The notes under the pieces were generated by a model that worked only from the letters and a program-made list of their open reading frames with translations, had not been told where the DNA came from and ran no database searches. Shown here in pieces: positions 1 to 7,775 of a DNA stretch of 27,101 nt. A program made the position numbers and the translations under genes. The stretch is from positions 1 to 27,101 of the forward strand of contig JBEINZ010000013.1 of NCBI GenBank assembly GCA_040377825.1. Reading direction: 5' to 3'. This stretch comes from JBEINZ01 sp040377825. Its GTDB lineage: Bacteria > Pseudomonadota > Alphaproteobacteria > Rhizobiales > Ancalomicrobiaceae. Within the stretch, counting starts at the first letter, position 1; each line of letters starts with the position of its first letter.

Positions 1-714
1 CGCCAGCCTTATCCGCCCGCGTTTTTCACGGCCGTTGCCGAAAGACTTGGGGCAAACGGCAGTCAGGCCCTGATCGATCTGGGCTGCGGTCCCGGGCTGC
101 TCGCGCTCGGTTTTGCCCCTTTCGTGGCGACGGTTACCGGTGTCGACCCCGAACCGTCCATGCTGGAAGCCGCGCGCGCCGCGGCAGCGGATGCCGGCGC
201 CCCCTTGACGTTGATCGAGGGCCGGACGGAGACCTTGCCAGCCGATCTCGGCCCTTTCGATGTCGCGACCATCGGCCGCGCGCTTCATTGGATGGATCGC
301 GTCGCAACGATTGCGGCGCTCGACCGAATTCTGAAGCCGGGCGGCGCTATCGTCGTCGCTGGGTCACGCAGCGTGGAAAGCAACGAGAGGCCCTGGGTCG
401 CGGCTTACGACGAGATGCGCCGTTCCTTCACGCCCGACGAGCCGGCCGAGCGCTATCGGATTGATCTCGACCAATGGACGGCCGAAAGCCCGTTCGCGGT
501 TGCCGACAAGATCTCGGTCACCGATAGCCAGCGTGTCGACATGGACTATCTGTTTCAGCGCGTGCTGACCATGTCTTCCACGTCGATCGCTGTGATCGGC
601 GATGTCGACGCGCGTCGAGCCGAGTTCGATCTGGCCATGACGCCCTATTTCGACGAAGGCTCGGTCATGGAGATCTTCGAAGCCACGGCGACGATCATCC
701 GGCGCCGTGGCTGA
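1..714 (+). CDS. Class I SAM-dependent methyltransferase, 5' end outside the window
   Basis: The reading frame is open from base 1, so the true start lies upstream; a GTG at 124 lies inside the methyltransferase fold and is not the start. Reading from base 1 shows the SAM-binding motif I, LIDLGCGPGLLALGF, followed by the acidic end of strand beta-2 (VTGVDPEPSMLEAAR), then FDVATIGRALHWMD (motif with the HW typical of the Methyltransf_11/ubiE-like group) and LKPGGAIVVAG (post-motif region). The substrate cannot be told from sequence; this group methylates small molecules. The C-terminal part (residues about 140-237) has no motif I recognise. It ends six bases before the convergent stop of the formate dehydrogenase gamma gene, and is probably not functionally tied to it. 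Family call is secure, function is not. Confidence 0.88.
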   Translation, partial: RQPYPPAFFTAVAERLGANGSQALIDLGCGPGLLALGFAPFVATVTGVDPEPSMLEAARAAAADAGAPLTLIEGRTETLPADLGPFDVATIGRALHWMDRVATIAALDRILKPGGAIVVAGSRSVESNERPWVAAYDEMRRSFTPDEPAERYRIDLDQWTAESPFAVADKISVTDSQRVDMDYLFQRVLTMSSTSIAVIGDVDARRAEFDLAMTPYFDEGSVMEIFEATATIIRRRG

Positions 715-720
715 CGGCGG

Positions 721-1728
721 TCACTCCGCCGGAACGGCTTTCCCAGCGTGAACACTCTCCGGGTGGCGCTTTTCTTCCTCGGCCACCCAAAGCGAGTGGT
801 GTTCCCTCGCCCAGTTGAGGTCGACCTCGCCGGAGCCCATGGCATCGAACGCGCCTTCCATGCCGATCGATCCGATATAGACATGCGCGATCATCACGGC
901 GATCAGCAGCACCGCCGCTAGCCCGTGAACCATCTGCGAGATCTGCATGCCCGTCATATCGGTCACGTAGAACGGGAAGAGCAAAATGAAGCCGGACACG
1001 ACGATCGCCGCGCCGCCGAGGATCACGCTCCAGTAGATGACCTTCTGACCGCCATTAAACTTGGCCGCCGGCGGATGACCGCGCCCAACGAGGCCGCCGC
1101 CCTTGGCGAACCAGTTCAGGTCGACGGCGGTCGGGATGTTGTCCTTGAGCCAGACCAAGGCCATCAAAATGAGACCTAAGGTAAAGGGGAAGCCCAAATA
1201 ATTGTGAATCAGCTTGCCGACATCGGAGACGTAGTGAAATCCAACCGACCCGATGAGCGGCAGTAGCAAATGCTTGCCGAATGTCAGGTTAAGGCCCGAA
1301 AGCGCCAAAGCAATAAAGCAAAGCGCGGTCAGCCAATGGATGAAGCGTTCGAAGGCGTTGAAGCGCGTGATGGTTAGGGTCGAACGGCCGCCCTCGATGC
1401 GGATCCTGCCGCGCAGCGCGTAGAAGGCAGCCAACAGGACCAGCATCCCAACCAAGGCCACGCCACCGACGGTCGGCAGCGTCACCTCATGGAACACGCG
1501 CCAGTCCCGCCCCGCCGGATGAATCAGGTTTCCGGCCTTTGGGTCGGGGATCGAAACGCGCCCCGAGATCGTGCCATCCTCGGAAAGTGCCTTGAGGAGG
1601 GTATCCTCGCGCACGGATTCAGCCGTCGGGTTGACTGACCGCGCTAAGACCGACCCCGGCACGGTGAAGGCCGCGGCGATGGCCAGCGTCAACATAAGGG
1701 CGAGGGAACGCAGGCTCGGTAGCTTCAT
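721..1728 (-). CDS. Formate dehydrogenase gamma subunit, membrane cytochrome b556
   Basis: This is the membrane anchor of a respiratory formate dehydrogenase; in this family it takes electrons from the beta subunit through two b-type hemes and reduces quinone. From the ATG at 1728 the protein has 335 residues and begins with a signal-like segment (MKLPSLRSLALML, cleavage likely after ARS near 31). A periplasmic stretch follows, then four membrane segments at about 86-104, 129-148, 177-194, and 231-252 with a last one at 263-287. Likely heme-ligand histidines are H131 (RFIHWLTA), H175 (IHNYLGF), H268 and H282 (QMVHG and IAHVYIG). The frame stays open up to 1815, but the extra 29 residues overlap the end of the beta gene, and GGGAGAGAC just before the 1728 ATG is a good ribosome binding site. 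It is the last gene of the fdh block, 31 nt after the beta subunit. Confidence 0.93.
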   Translation of the reverse strand: MKLPSLRSLALMLTLAIAAAFTVPGSVLARSVNPTAESVREDTLLKALSEDGTISGRVSIPDPKAGNLIHPAGRDWRVFHEVTLPTVGGVALVGMLVLLAAFYALRGRIRIEGGRSTLTITRFNAFERFIHWLTALCFIALALSGLNLTFGKHLLLPLIGSVGFHYVSDVGKLIHNYLGFPFTLGLILMALVWLKDNIPTAVDLNWFAKGGGLVGRGHPPAAKFNGGQKVIYWSVILGGAAIVVSGFILLFPFYVTDMTGMQISQMVHGLAAVLLIAVMIAHVYIGSIGMEGAFDAMGSGEVDLNWAREHHSLWVAEEEKRHPESVHAGKAVPAE

Positions 1729-1759
1729 GGTGTCTCTCCCGATCGGCGAATTCGCCACA

Positions 1760-2356
1760 TCAAACCGCGATGGTTTCCTTGTAGGCCGTCTTCCAGCCCC
1801 AAGCGCCCGATCCATAGCCGCGCTTCATCACGCGTTCCCGATAGATTTCGGCGATGATCTCGCCGTCGCCAGCCAAGAGCGACTTGGTCGAGCACATTTC
1901 CGCGCAGAGCGGCAATTTGCCCTCCGCCAAGCGGTTCGCGCCGTAAAGCGCGTATTCTTCCTTCGAACCATCGGCCTCCGGGCCGCCGGCGCAGTAGGTG
2001 CACTTATCCATCTTGCCGCGCGAACCGAAGTTGCCAACCTTCGGATATTGCGGCGCGCCGAAGGGGCAGGCGTAGAAGCAATAGCCGCAGCCGATGCAGA
2101 TGTTTTTGTCGTGCAGAACGACCGCGTCGGCGGTGGTGTAGAAGCAATCGACCGGGCAAACGGCCTTGCAGGGCGCATCCGTGCAATGCATGCAAGCCAT
2201 CGAGATCGAGCGCTCGCCCGGCTTGCCGTCGTTGATCGTCACGACGCGGCGCCGGTTGATGCCCCAGGGCACCTCATGTTCGTTCTTGCAGGCGGTGACG
2301 CAGGCGTTGCACTCGATGCAACGATCGGCATCGCAGAGGAACTTCAGTCGAGCCAT
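1760..2356 (-). CDS. fdh3B: Formate dehydrogenase FDH3-type beta subunit, four-cluster Fe-S protein
   Basis: This electron-transfer subunit carries electrons from the molybdenum subunit to cytochrome b. The 198-residue protein holds the four-cluster pattern of the NrfC/FdxH family: C13-C16-C19-C23 (CIECNACVTAC), C55-C58-C63-C67-C71 (CMHCTDAPCKAVCPVDC), C87-C90-C93-C97 (CIGCGYCFYACP) and C119-C122 paired with C151-C155. It is about 90 residues shorter than E. coli FdnH/FdoH and lacks their C-terminal membrane helix, which matches the FDH3 type. The start at 2356 (MARLKFLCDADRCIEC) is chosen because GAGGAG lies just upstream and the cluster motif begins directly; the open frame extends to 2389 but that would overlap the alpha gene. 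Spacing is 11 nt from the alpha subunit, so the two are surely co-transcribed. Confidence 0.95.
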   Translation of the reverse strand: MARLKFLCDADRCIECNACVTACKNEHEVPWGINRRRVVTINDGKPGERSISMACMHCTDAPCKAVCPVDCFYTTADAVVLHDKNICIGCGYCFYACPFGAPQYPKVGNFGSRGKMDKCTYCAGGPEADGSKEEYALYGANRLAEGKLPLCAEMCSTKSLLAGDGEIIAEIYRERVMKRGYGSGAWGWKTAYKETIAV

Positions 2357-2367
2357 CTTCCGTCTCC

Positions 2368-5300
2368 TCAAGCCGCCTGGATCTGACACAGGGTGACCTT
2401 CGTCTCCTGCATCGCCGTGACCGGGTCAAAACCATAGGTCGTCAGGGCGTTCACGCTTTCGCCGAGCACGATCGGATCCGTACCAGCGGGATAGTTCTTG
2501 CGCTGGTCGACGCCCATGAACCAGCCGGCGAAATGGAACGGCATGAAGGCCACGCCCTTGCCGACGCGTTCGGTGACGAGCGCCTTGACCCGCGCCTTGG
2601 AGCCCGATTCCGGACCGGACACCCAGACCCACTGACCATCCTTGATGCCGCGCTCATTGGCGTCGAACGGGTTCACCTCGACGAACATGTCCTGCTGCAA
2701 CTCGGCAAGCCACTTGTTGGACCGCGTTTCCTCGCCGCCGCCTTCGTATTCCACGAGGCGACCCGAGGTCAGGATGATCGGGAACGACTTGGCCACCGTC
2801 TTGTCGACCGCCGCCTTCTGCACCGAGAAGCCCTCGTTGGGAACGCGGAACACGGTGCGCGCATCGTCCGGCCGGGTCGGATATTTGGCCACCAAGTCGG
2901 TCCGCGGCGTGTAGATAGGCTCGCGATGGACCGGCACCGGATCGGGCAGGTTCCATGCGATCGCGCGCGCCTTGGCATTGCCGAACGGTACGCAGCCATG
3001 GGCAATCGCGACACGCTGGATGCCGCCGGACAGATCGGTGGCCCAGGACACGCCGTCGATATTGTTGCCACCCACGCGCTGGATGGTCGCCAGCTCCAGC
3101 TCGGTCAAGTCCTTGTCCCAGCCGAGCTTCTTCAGCACGGCCATGGTGAATTCCGGATAGCCGGTCGTCAGTTCGGAGCCGAGCGAGGCGGAGCCGTCGG
3201 CGAGAAGACCGTGCTTGACCTCGACCTCGACCTCATTGCCGGCCGCATCCTTCTCCTTCACCTTCAACACGCGCTCCACACCGAAGCGAGCCCGGAACGT
3301 GCCGCCGCCGTCTTTCACATGGAGGTTCGTGTTGTAAAGCGTATGGGTGCCGGGATGCTTCATCTCCGGCGTACCCCAGCACGGCCAAGGCAGACCGTAA
3401 TAGTCGCCGCCGACGCCCGGCGCGTCCGCCGGTGCGCGCAGCGTCACCAGATCGAACTTGCCCTGGTTTGCCATATGCGCCTTGAGCCGCTCCGGCGACT
3501 GGCCGCAATAGCCGGTCGACCAGCCACCCCGATTGATCTCGCGCAGCACCGATTCCGGCTGCGGCTCGTCGCCGTATTTGCCCTTCACCATCGTGATGTT
3601 CTTGAACATCTTGTCGGCGAAACCGAGCTTCTCGGCGAGCTTGTAGATCACCCAATAGTCGTTGGCGGACTCGAAGATCGGCTCGACGACCTTCTCGCCC
3701 CACTGGATCGAGCGGTTCGACGCCGTGCGCGAACCGTCGCATTCAAATTGCGTCGAGATCGGCAGGAGATAGGTGCCGTTCTTGCGGTTTGCGACCGCGG
3801 CGAACGTCGTCGGATGCGGATCGCAGACCACGAGGAGGTCGAGCGCCTCCAGGCCCTTCACCATTTCCGGCATGCGCGTCACGGTGTTGCCGCCGTGGCC
3901 CATCACCAGCATGGCCTTGACGTTGTCGCGCTGGCCGAGCTTTTCCTTCGGAAGTGTCACGGCATCGAACCAACGCGTGGTCGGAATGCCGGGCTGTTCC
4001 ATCATCTTGATCGGCTTGCCGTCCGCGCCGGTGCGGGTATCGAAGCGCGCGGCGAGATAGTCATAGTCGACCTCCCAAACGCGCGACCAGTGCTTCCAGG
4101 CGCCCTCGACGAGGCCGTAATAGAGCGGTAGCGACGTGACATCGAGGCCCATATCCGTCGCGCCCTGCACGTTGCAGTGACCGCGGAAAATGTTGGCGCC
4201 GTTGCCGTAGGAGCCGACATTGCCGGTCGCGAGCAGCAGCGTGCAGTAGGCGCGGACATTTGCCGTGCCGACCGTCTTTTGGGTTGCGCCCATGCACCAA
4301 ATCAGCGTCGCGGGCTTCTCGGTCGCGAAGGTCTTGGCGACCTTCTCAAGCTGCGCGCCAGGCACGCCCGACACCCGCTCGACCTCTTCCGGGGTCCACT
4401 TGGCGACTTCCTTGCGGACCTCGTCCATGCCATAGACGCGGGCCTTGATAAAGTCCTTGTCTTCCCAACCATTCTTGAAGATGTGCCAGAGCATGCCCCA
4501 GATGACCGGAATGTCGGTTCCGGGCCGGATGCGGACATATTCAGTCGCGTGAGCGGCGGTGCGGGTCATGCGCGGATCGATCACGATCATGTTCGCGCGA
4601 TTGATCTCCTTGCCGGTCAGAACATGCTGGAGAGAGACCGGATGGGCTTCCGCCGGGTTTCCGCCCATGATGATCATGGTCTTGGAATTGCGGATATCGT
4701 TGTAGGAATTGGTCTGCGCGCCGTAGCCCCAGGTGTTGGCGACGCCGGCGACCGTCGTTGAGTGACAGATGCGGGCTTGGTGGTCGACCGAGTTCGTGCC
4801 CCAGAAGGCGGCGAACTTGCGGAAGAGATAGGCGCCCTCGTTGGAGAACTTGGCCGAGCCGAGCAAGAACGCCGCGTCGGGTCCCGACGTCTCGCGGATC
4901 TTGAGCAGCTTGTCGCCGATTTCCGTAAAGGCGACATCCCAGGGAATACGCTTCCAGGCGCCGTCGACGAGCTTCATCGGATATTTGAGGCGCCGGTCGC
5001 CATGGACCAGCTCGCGCACCGCCGCGCCCTTGGCGCAATGCGAACCGCGATTGATCGGGCTGTCCCAGGCCGGCTCCTGACCGGTCCACACGCCATTTTG
5101 CACCTCGGCGATGACCGTGCAGCCGACGGAGCAATGGGTGCAGATATTCTTTTTCAGCTCGACCTTGAGATCGGGCGCATTGAACCCGGCATCCGCCTTG
5201 CGGACGGTTCCGAGCCCGAGCGAGCCGAGCGCGGCAAGTCCACCGACTGTCAGGCCCGAGCGCGTCAAGAATGCACGGCGGTCTAGCCCTGCCGGAGACA

Positions 5301-5379
5301 CCTGCCCGGAGGCCGCCTCTTGGACGATCGCCTCTGGGCGAGGACGCCGCGTTTCTTTATCCCTGCGACGAATCAGCAT
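2368..5379 (-). CDS. fdhA: Formate dehydrogenase alpha subunit, Tat-exported molybdopterin enzyme
   Basis: Catalytic subunit that oxidises formate to CO2 at a bis-MGD molybdenum or tungsten centre. The 1003-residue protein starts with a long basic N-region and a twin-arginine signal (LDRRAFLTRSGLTVGG, R34-R35), so the enzyme faces the periplasm. A 4Fe-4S cluster follows at C80, C83, C87 and C115 (CTHCSVGC...SHCAKGA). The active-site metal ligand is a plain cysteine, C205, followed by the conserved histidine H206 (ARICHSTTVAG); there is no in-frame TGA, so it is not a selenoprotein. Further molybdopterin-binding text includes MIIMGGNPAEAHP, CMGATQKTVGTANVRA and the C-terminal ILTSGRLVEYEGGGEETRSN region of the dinucleotide-binding domain. 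Length fits FDH3/FdnG-type enzymes. GAGGAAC precedes the ATG, which lies 10 nt after the Tat-peptide gene. Confidence 0.96.
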   Translation of the reverse strand: MLIRRRDKETRRPRPEAIVQEAASGQVSPAGLDRRAFLTRSGLTVGGLAALGSLGLGTVRKADAGFNAPDLKVELKKNICTHCSVGCTVIAEVQNGVWTGQEPAWDSPINRGSHCAKGAAVRELVHGDRRLKYPMKLVDGAWKRIPWDVAFTEIGDKLLKIRETSGPDAAFLLGSAKFSNEGAYLFRKFAAFWGTNSVDHQARICHSTTVAGVANTWGYGAQTNSYNDIRNSKTMIIMGGNPAEAHPVSLQHVLTGKEINRANMIVIDPRMTRTAAHATEYVRIRPGTDIPVIWGMLWHIFKNGWEDKDFIKARVYGMDEVRKEVAKWTPEEVERVSGVPGAQLEKVAKTFATEKPATLIWCMGATQKTVGTANVRAYCTLLLATGNVGSYGNGANIFRGHCNVQGATDMGLDVTSLPLYYGLVEGAWKHWSRVWEVDYDYLAARFDTRTGADGKPIKMMEQPGIPTTRWFDAVTLPKEKLGQRDNVKAMLVMGHGGNTVTRMPEMVKGLEALDLLVVCDPHPTTFAAVANRKNGTYLLPISTQFECDGSRTASNRSIQWGEKVVEPIFESANDYWVIYKLAEKLGFADKMFKNITMVKGKYGDEPQPESVLREINRGGWSTGYCGQSPERLKAHMANQGKFDLVTLRAPADAPGVGGDYYGLPWPCWGTPEMKHPGTHTLYNTNLHVKDGGGTFRARFGVERVLKVKEKDAAGNEVEVEVKHGLLADGSASLGSELTTGYPEFTMAVLKKLGWDKDLTELELATIQRVGGNNIDGVSWATDLSGGIQRVAIAHGCVPFGNAKARAIAWNLPDPVPVHREPIYTPRTDLVAKYPTRPDDARTVFRVPNEGFSVQKAAVDKTVAKSFPIILTSGRLVEYEGGGEETRSNKWLAELQQDMFVEVNPFDANERGIKDGQWVWVSGPESGSKARVKALVTERVGKGVAFMPFHFAGWFMGVDQRKNYPAGTDPIVLGESVNALTTYGFDPVTAMQETKVTLCQIQAA

Positions 5380-5389
5380 GGCGCGTTCC

Positions 5390-5590
5390 TCAGTATTTGT
5401 TGACGCGATAGAAGGCCTTGACGTGATCGGTGACCTGGTAACGGGCCTTCCGCTTCTCGTCCTCGCTTTCGACGGCCTCCGCCTTGGAGGCGACCGTCAC
5501 CACCGCGGCGCCGGCGGCGGCAGCCGTGGCACCGAAGCCGAGGGTCGCGAGAAAGCCTCGGCGCCCGATCGCTTGCGTCTTCTCACTCAT
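5390..5590 (-). CDS. Formate dehydrogenase region Tat-target small protein
   Basis: A 66-residue protein made almost entirely of a twin-arginine signal (IGRRGFLATLGFGATAAAAG, R10-R11) followed by a charged tail (EDEKRKARYQVTDHVKAFYR) of about 27 residues. It matches the known small family found just upstream of fdh alpha genes and named for that position (TIGR02811-like); its biochemical role is not established. The tail ending in FYRVNKY is the characteristic part. If the signal is cleaved, only a short basic peptide would reach the periplasm; if not, it would stay as a single-span membrane peptide. It sits 10 nt before the alpha start and 30 nt after the TorD-like gene, so it belongs to the same transcript. 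Confidence 0.88.
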   Translation of the reverse strand: MSEKTQAIGRRGFLATLGFGATAAAAGAAVVTVASKAEAVESEDEKRKARYQVTDHVKAFYRVNKY

Positions 5591-5620
5591 CGTTCGTCCC
5601 TCGCCAGTCGCAGTCGGTCG

Positions 5621-6472
5621 TCAGCCATCGTAAAGCCCCGCGGATTCCTGCTCAATGTCGTCGAACACACGCGCGACTTCCGCCACCGCTCGGTAAAACC
5701 GCGCTGACGGCGCTTTCGCGAGGTCCTCGATCAATCTCGCGCTCCAGCTCGCCAGATGCCGCTCGCGGAACCGGTCCGCCGCTTCGCTGCCGCCTTCGAA
5801 CAGGCCTAGCAGAAGTCCGGCCATGACCTCATAGAGGCTCGCGATGTGGTCTTCTGGATCGGGATGGCCGACCGCGCGCGCGGCGCCAATCCGATTAAGA
5901 TCGGAGCGGACTTTCGCGAGCGGGCGCTCGTTTAGGAATCCGGTCAAATAGTAGGACGCATAAGGCAGGACTTCGCCCCGCCCGAGCCCGATGAAGAGAT
6001 CGAAGAACTCGGTCTCCACATCGTCCGGGTCGGCGTTGGCCGCGGCCCTGGCAAGTGCCGCATGCGCGCGGCCGAGGGCGGTGTCGTCGCCACCGAGCTT
6101 GGCAAGACGTCCGAGCAACTCCGAATGAGGCGCGGCACGCAGGAGCGTCGCGAGCAGCAGATACTCCTCGCCCCGAGCCCGATCGAACGGATCCACGGGG
6201 TCGAGCGCATCCGCCGGGTTGTCGTCGGGCGCGCCTCTCGGCGACGCCACGCCGCTTGAGGAACCGGACAGACCGGAAGTCGAATCCGAAGGATAAAGGT
6301 CGGGCCGAAGGATCGCGCGACTGATGCCCGCAATCGACTCGACGGTCAACACCCGCTCGGCGGGAACGCGTGACCAATTTGAGACCGAAGGCTGCGCAAT
6401 CCCAAGTTGCCGCGCCAGTCTGCCAACGCCGCCCAACGCCTCGATCGCCCGTTTCAGGCCATCGTCCCGCAT
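5621..6472 (-). CDS. Fusion of YdaS/Cro-like helix-turn-helix domain and TorD-family molybdoenzyme chaperone
   Basis: The C-terminal part (about residues 100-283) is a TorD/DmsD-type chaperone: it carries the family motifs EFFDLFIGLGRGEVLPYASYY (first 20 residues at 155-174) and PDPEDHIASLYEVMAGLL. Proteins of this family bind the Tat signal of an apo-molybdoenzyme and hold it until cofactor insertion, here most likely the alpha subunit encoded nearby. The N-terminal 60 residues form a small DNA-binding domain of the YdaS/Cro type (LKRAIEALGGVGRLARQLGI, then AQPSVSNWSRVPAERVLTVE). A Ser/Gly/Pro/Asp-rich linker joins them. The ATG at 6472 is chosen because it starts the HTH directly; the frame is open to 6535, where another ATG would add 21 unrelated residues over the upstream control region. 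The fusion suggests a chaperone that also reports to DNA, but this is inference. Confidence 0.9.
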   Translation of the reverse strand: MRDDGLKRAIEALGGVGRLARQLGIAQPSVSNWSRVPAERVLTVESIAGISRAILRPDLYPSDSTSGLSGSSSGVASPRGAPDDNPADALDPVDPFDRARGEEYLLLATLLRAAPHSELLGRLAKLGGDDTALGRAHAALARAAANADPDDVETEFFDLFIGLGRGEVLPYASYYLTGFLNERPLAKVRSDLNRIGAARAVGHPDPEDHIASLYEVMAGLLLGLFEGGSEAADRFRERHLASWSARLIEDLAKAPSARFYRAVAEVARVFDDIEQESAGLYDG

Positions 6473-6568
6473 TTTGTTTCCGCCCGGTTTATAACTCGGA
6501 CTTTTTCTAAGCCCTTTCGAGTCACTATGGATCATTACTCGCGGAAAGCAATAGCCTCCGACTATGAG
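6473..6568 (-). promoter_or_regulatory. 96-bp gap before the HTH-TorD gene with three CGAGT half-sites
   Basis: This is the largest gap inside the fdh cluster. It holds three copies of CGAGT or its complement: plus-strand ACTCG at 6494-6498, CGAGT at 6518-6522 and ACTCG at 6537-6541. The last two face each other as a perfect 5-bp inverted repeat with a 14-nt spacer, and the two ACTCG copies, read on the minus strand, are both CGAGT(A/T)AT. A possible minus-strand promoter, TTGCTT - 17 nt - ATAGTG, overlaps the inverted repeat. An internal promoter controlled by the HTH domain encoded just downstream is plausible but not shown. Confidence 0.35.
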
Positions 6569-7246
6569 TCATTCCGGCAAGGCAAGCCCATGACGGCGTT
6601 GTACACTTGGCAAATTTGGCTGGGCTGGCTGAATGCGAGGTTGCGAGACGTCAGCTTTGTGTAAGGATATACCGTTCGAACCGGCATCCGAACTCTCGGG
6701 GTCAGCCCGTCCCCCAAGGCTCGCTTCATCCGAATGTTGCGACAATTCGTCGCCGATGCCATCGGCGGGGTGGGACTGATCCGCGATGTCGCGTTCAACC
6801 GCCGGGTTCGTCGTGTTCGGTGGTCCGGCGGCACCAGTCTCGGGCATGGCCTCGAAAATACGTTCGGCCAGCGCGGCGAGGCTTCGGGCGGAGGTTGGCG
6901 CGTCGGCGGGCGCGTTCCAATCCCAATCGTAATCCGCCATTTCCACGAACTCTCGAATGACCGGATCGGCGCTCCAAGCCCGCGCGATTGCCGCCTGCCG
7001 AAGTTCGAAGGGAACACCCTTGGCGAGGAAGGCGCGGATGTCCGTATCCGCCACGATCGCCTCAAGCGACGGCAATTCGGGCAAGGGCGCCGGGGCCGGT
7101 TGTTCGACGATCTCCGTTTCGCGGGCAGCCGCATCGGCGACGGCGACCAACGGCTCCGGTCGCGAAGATTCCGCCGCCGAAACCGCCTTCGCCTCGGCGC
7201 GCTTTCGCCGCGACCAGCGCGCCAGAAAGCCCTCCTCGTCAATCAC
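6569..7246 (-). CDS. DUF3306 domain protein of the formate dehydrogenase cluster
   Basis: A 225-residue soluble, acidic and low-complexity protein. The conserved family core is at the N-terminus (EEGFLARWSRRKR, residues 4-16) and in the middle (LEAIVADTDIRAFLAKGVPF, then LRQAAIARAWS and DYDWDWNAP). The C-terminal third is a disordered-looking Ser/Asp/Pro-rich tail. Function is unknown; the family is found repeatedly beside FDH3 genes together with DUF3305. The start is a GTG at 7246 and shares four bases with the stop of the DUF3305 gene, so the two are translationally coupled, which argues for a two-protein unit. A competing frame of nearly equal length (6562-7242) is Arg/Pro-rich and is a shadow. 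Confidence 0.86.
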   Translation of the reverse strand: MIDEEGFLARWSRRKRAEAKAVSAAESSRPEPLVAVADAAARETEIVEQPAPAPLPELPSLEAIVADTDIRAFLAKGVPFELRQAAIARAWSADPVIREFVEMADYDWDWNAPADAPTSARSLAALAERIFEAMPETGAAGPPNTTNPAVERDIADQSHPADGIGDELSQHSDEASLGGRADPESSDAGSNGISLHKADVSQPRIQPAQPNLPSVQRRHGLALPE

Positions 7247-7767
7247 TCTTCGTCCTCCTCGCCGCGCTTTTGGCCGCGCTTGGAGAAGGCCTCCGGATCG
7301 GCGTGGTCTCGGCGGCGCTTATGGAATTCGCGCTCGACATGATGCTCGGCGACGAAAGCCGCGAGTGCATCGGCGATGTCGGCCGGCATCGGCACCACAT
7401 CGACGGTCTGGGTTCCGGCCTCCGTCAAGGCCTCGCCCTCGGCCGGATCGACCGTGACGGCCATGATCTCGATCGGCGGTTCGTCTTGCTCGGCGCGCAG
7501 CGCGACCCAGATTTTCGGCTGGCTGCTTTCGAGATTGTCGCGGTAATTGGCGGTCTCGGTGCGGTGAAAGGCGATCTCCACCGGGCCGGCATAAAAGCGC
7601 TCGGTTACCCCCTCCACGCCGATCGGCGTCCAGGGCTCGGCCGAGGGCGGAGCCGGCAGCACGGCAACGGGTCGCCAGTAGGCACCGGACCAGGGATTGT
7701 CCGGCTGCACCCGGCCCACGATGAGACCGACCATGACATGCATCGACCGCTCGTCTTCGCTGATCAT
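7243..7767 (-). CDS. DUF3305 domain protein of the formate dehydrogenase cluster
   Basis: A 174-residue soluble protein with the DUF3305 signature near its start (VMVGLIVGRVQPDN and PWSGAYWRPVAVLP) and a body rich in beta-strand-like sequence (FYAGPVEIAFHRTETANYRD, PKIWVALR). The tail is strongly charged (HKRRRDHADPEAFSKRGQKR). No signal peptide, membrane helix or metal motif is visible. The role is unknown; the family travels with DUF3306 and FDH3 formate dehydrogenases. The open frame runs up to 8037, but those residues are Arg-rich shadow sequence inside the DUF6352 gene; the ATG at 7767 lies 8 nt after the DUF6352 stop with GAGGG upstream, and the family match begins there. Downstream it overlaps the DUF3306 start by 4 nt. 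Confidence 0.86.
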   Translation of the reverse strand: MISEDERSMHVMVGLIVGRVQPDNPWSGAYWRPVAVLPAPPSAEPWTPIGVEGVTERFYAGPVEIAFHRTETANYRDNLESSQPKIWVALRAEQDEPPIEIMAVTVDPAEGEALTEAGTQTVDVVPMPADIADALAAFVAEHHVEREFHKRRRDHADPEAFSKRGQKRGEEDEE

Positions 7768-7775
7768 CGCATCCC

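Noticed and set aside
1571..2386. Plus-strand open frame of 271 codons opposite the beta and gamma subunit genes
   Set aside because: It runs across two real genes and the gap between them and is Ala/Arg-rich with no motif.
2533..4131. Long plus-strand open frame of 532 codons opposite the formate dehydrogenase alpha gene
   Set aside because: It is an Arg/His/Leu-rich mirror frame caused by high GC; the opposite strand encodes an unmistakable molybdopterin enzyme.
4760..4770. Possible selenocysteine at the formate dehydrogenase active site
   Set aside because: The active-site residue in ARICHSTT is encoded by an ordinary cysteine codon and the frame has no internal TGA.
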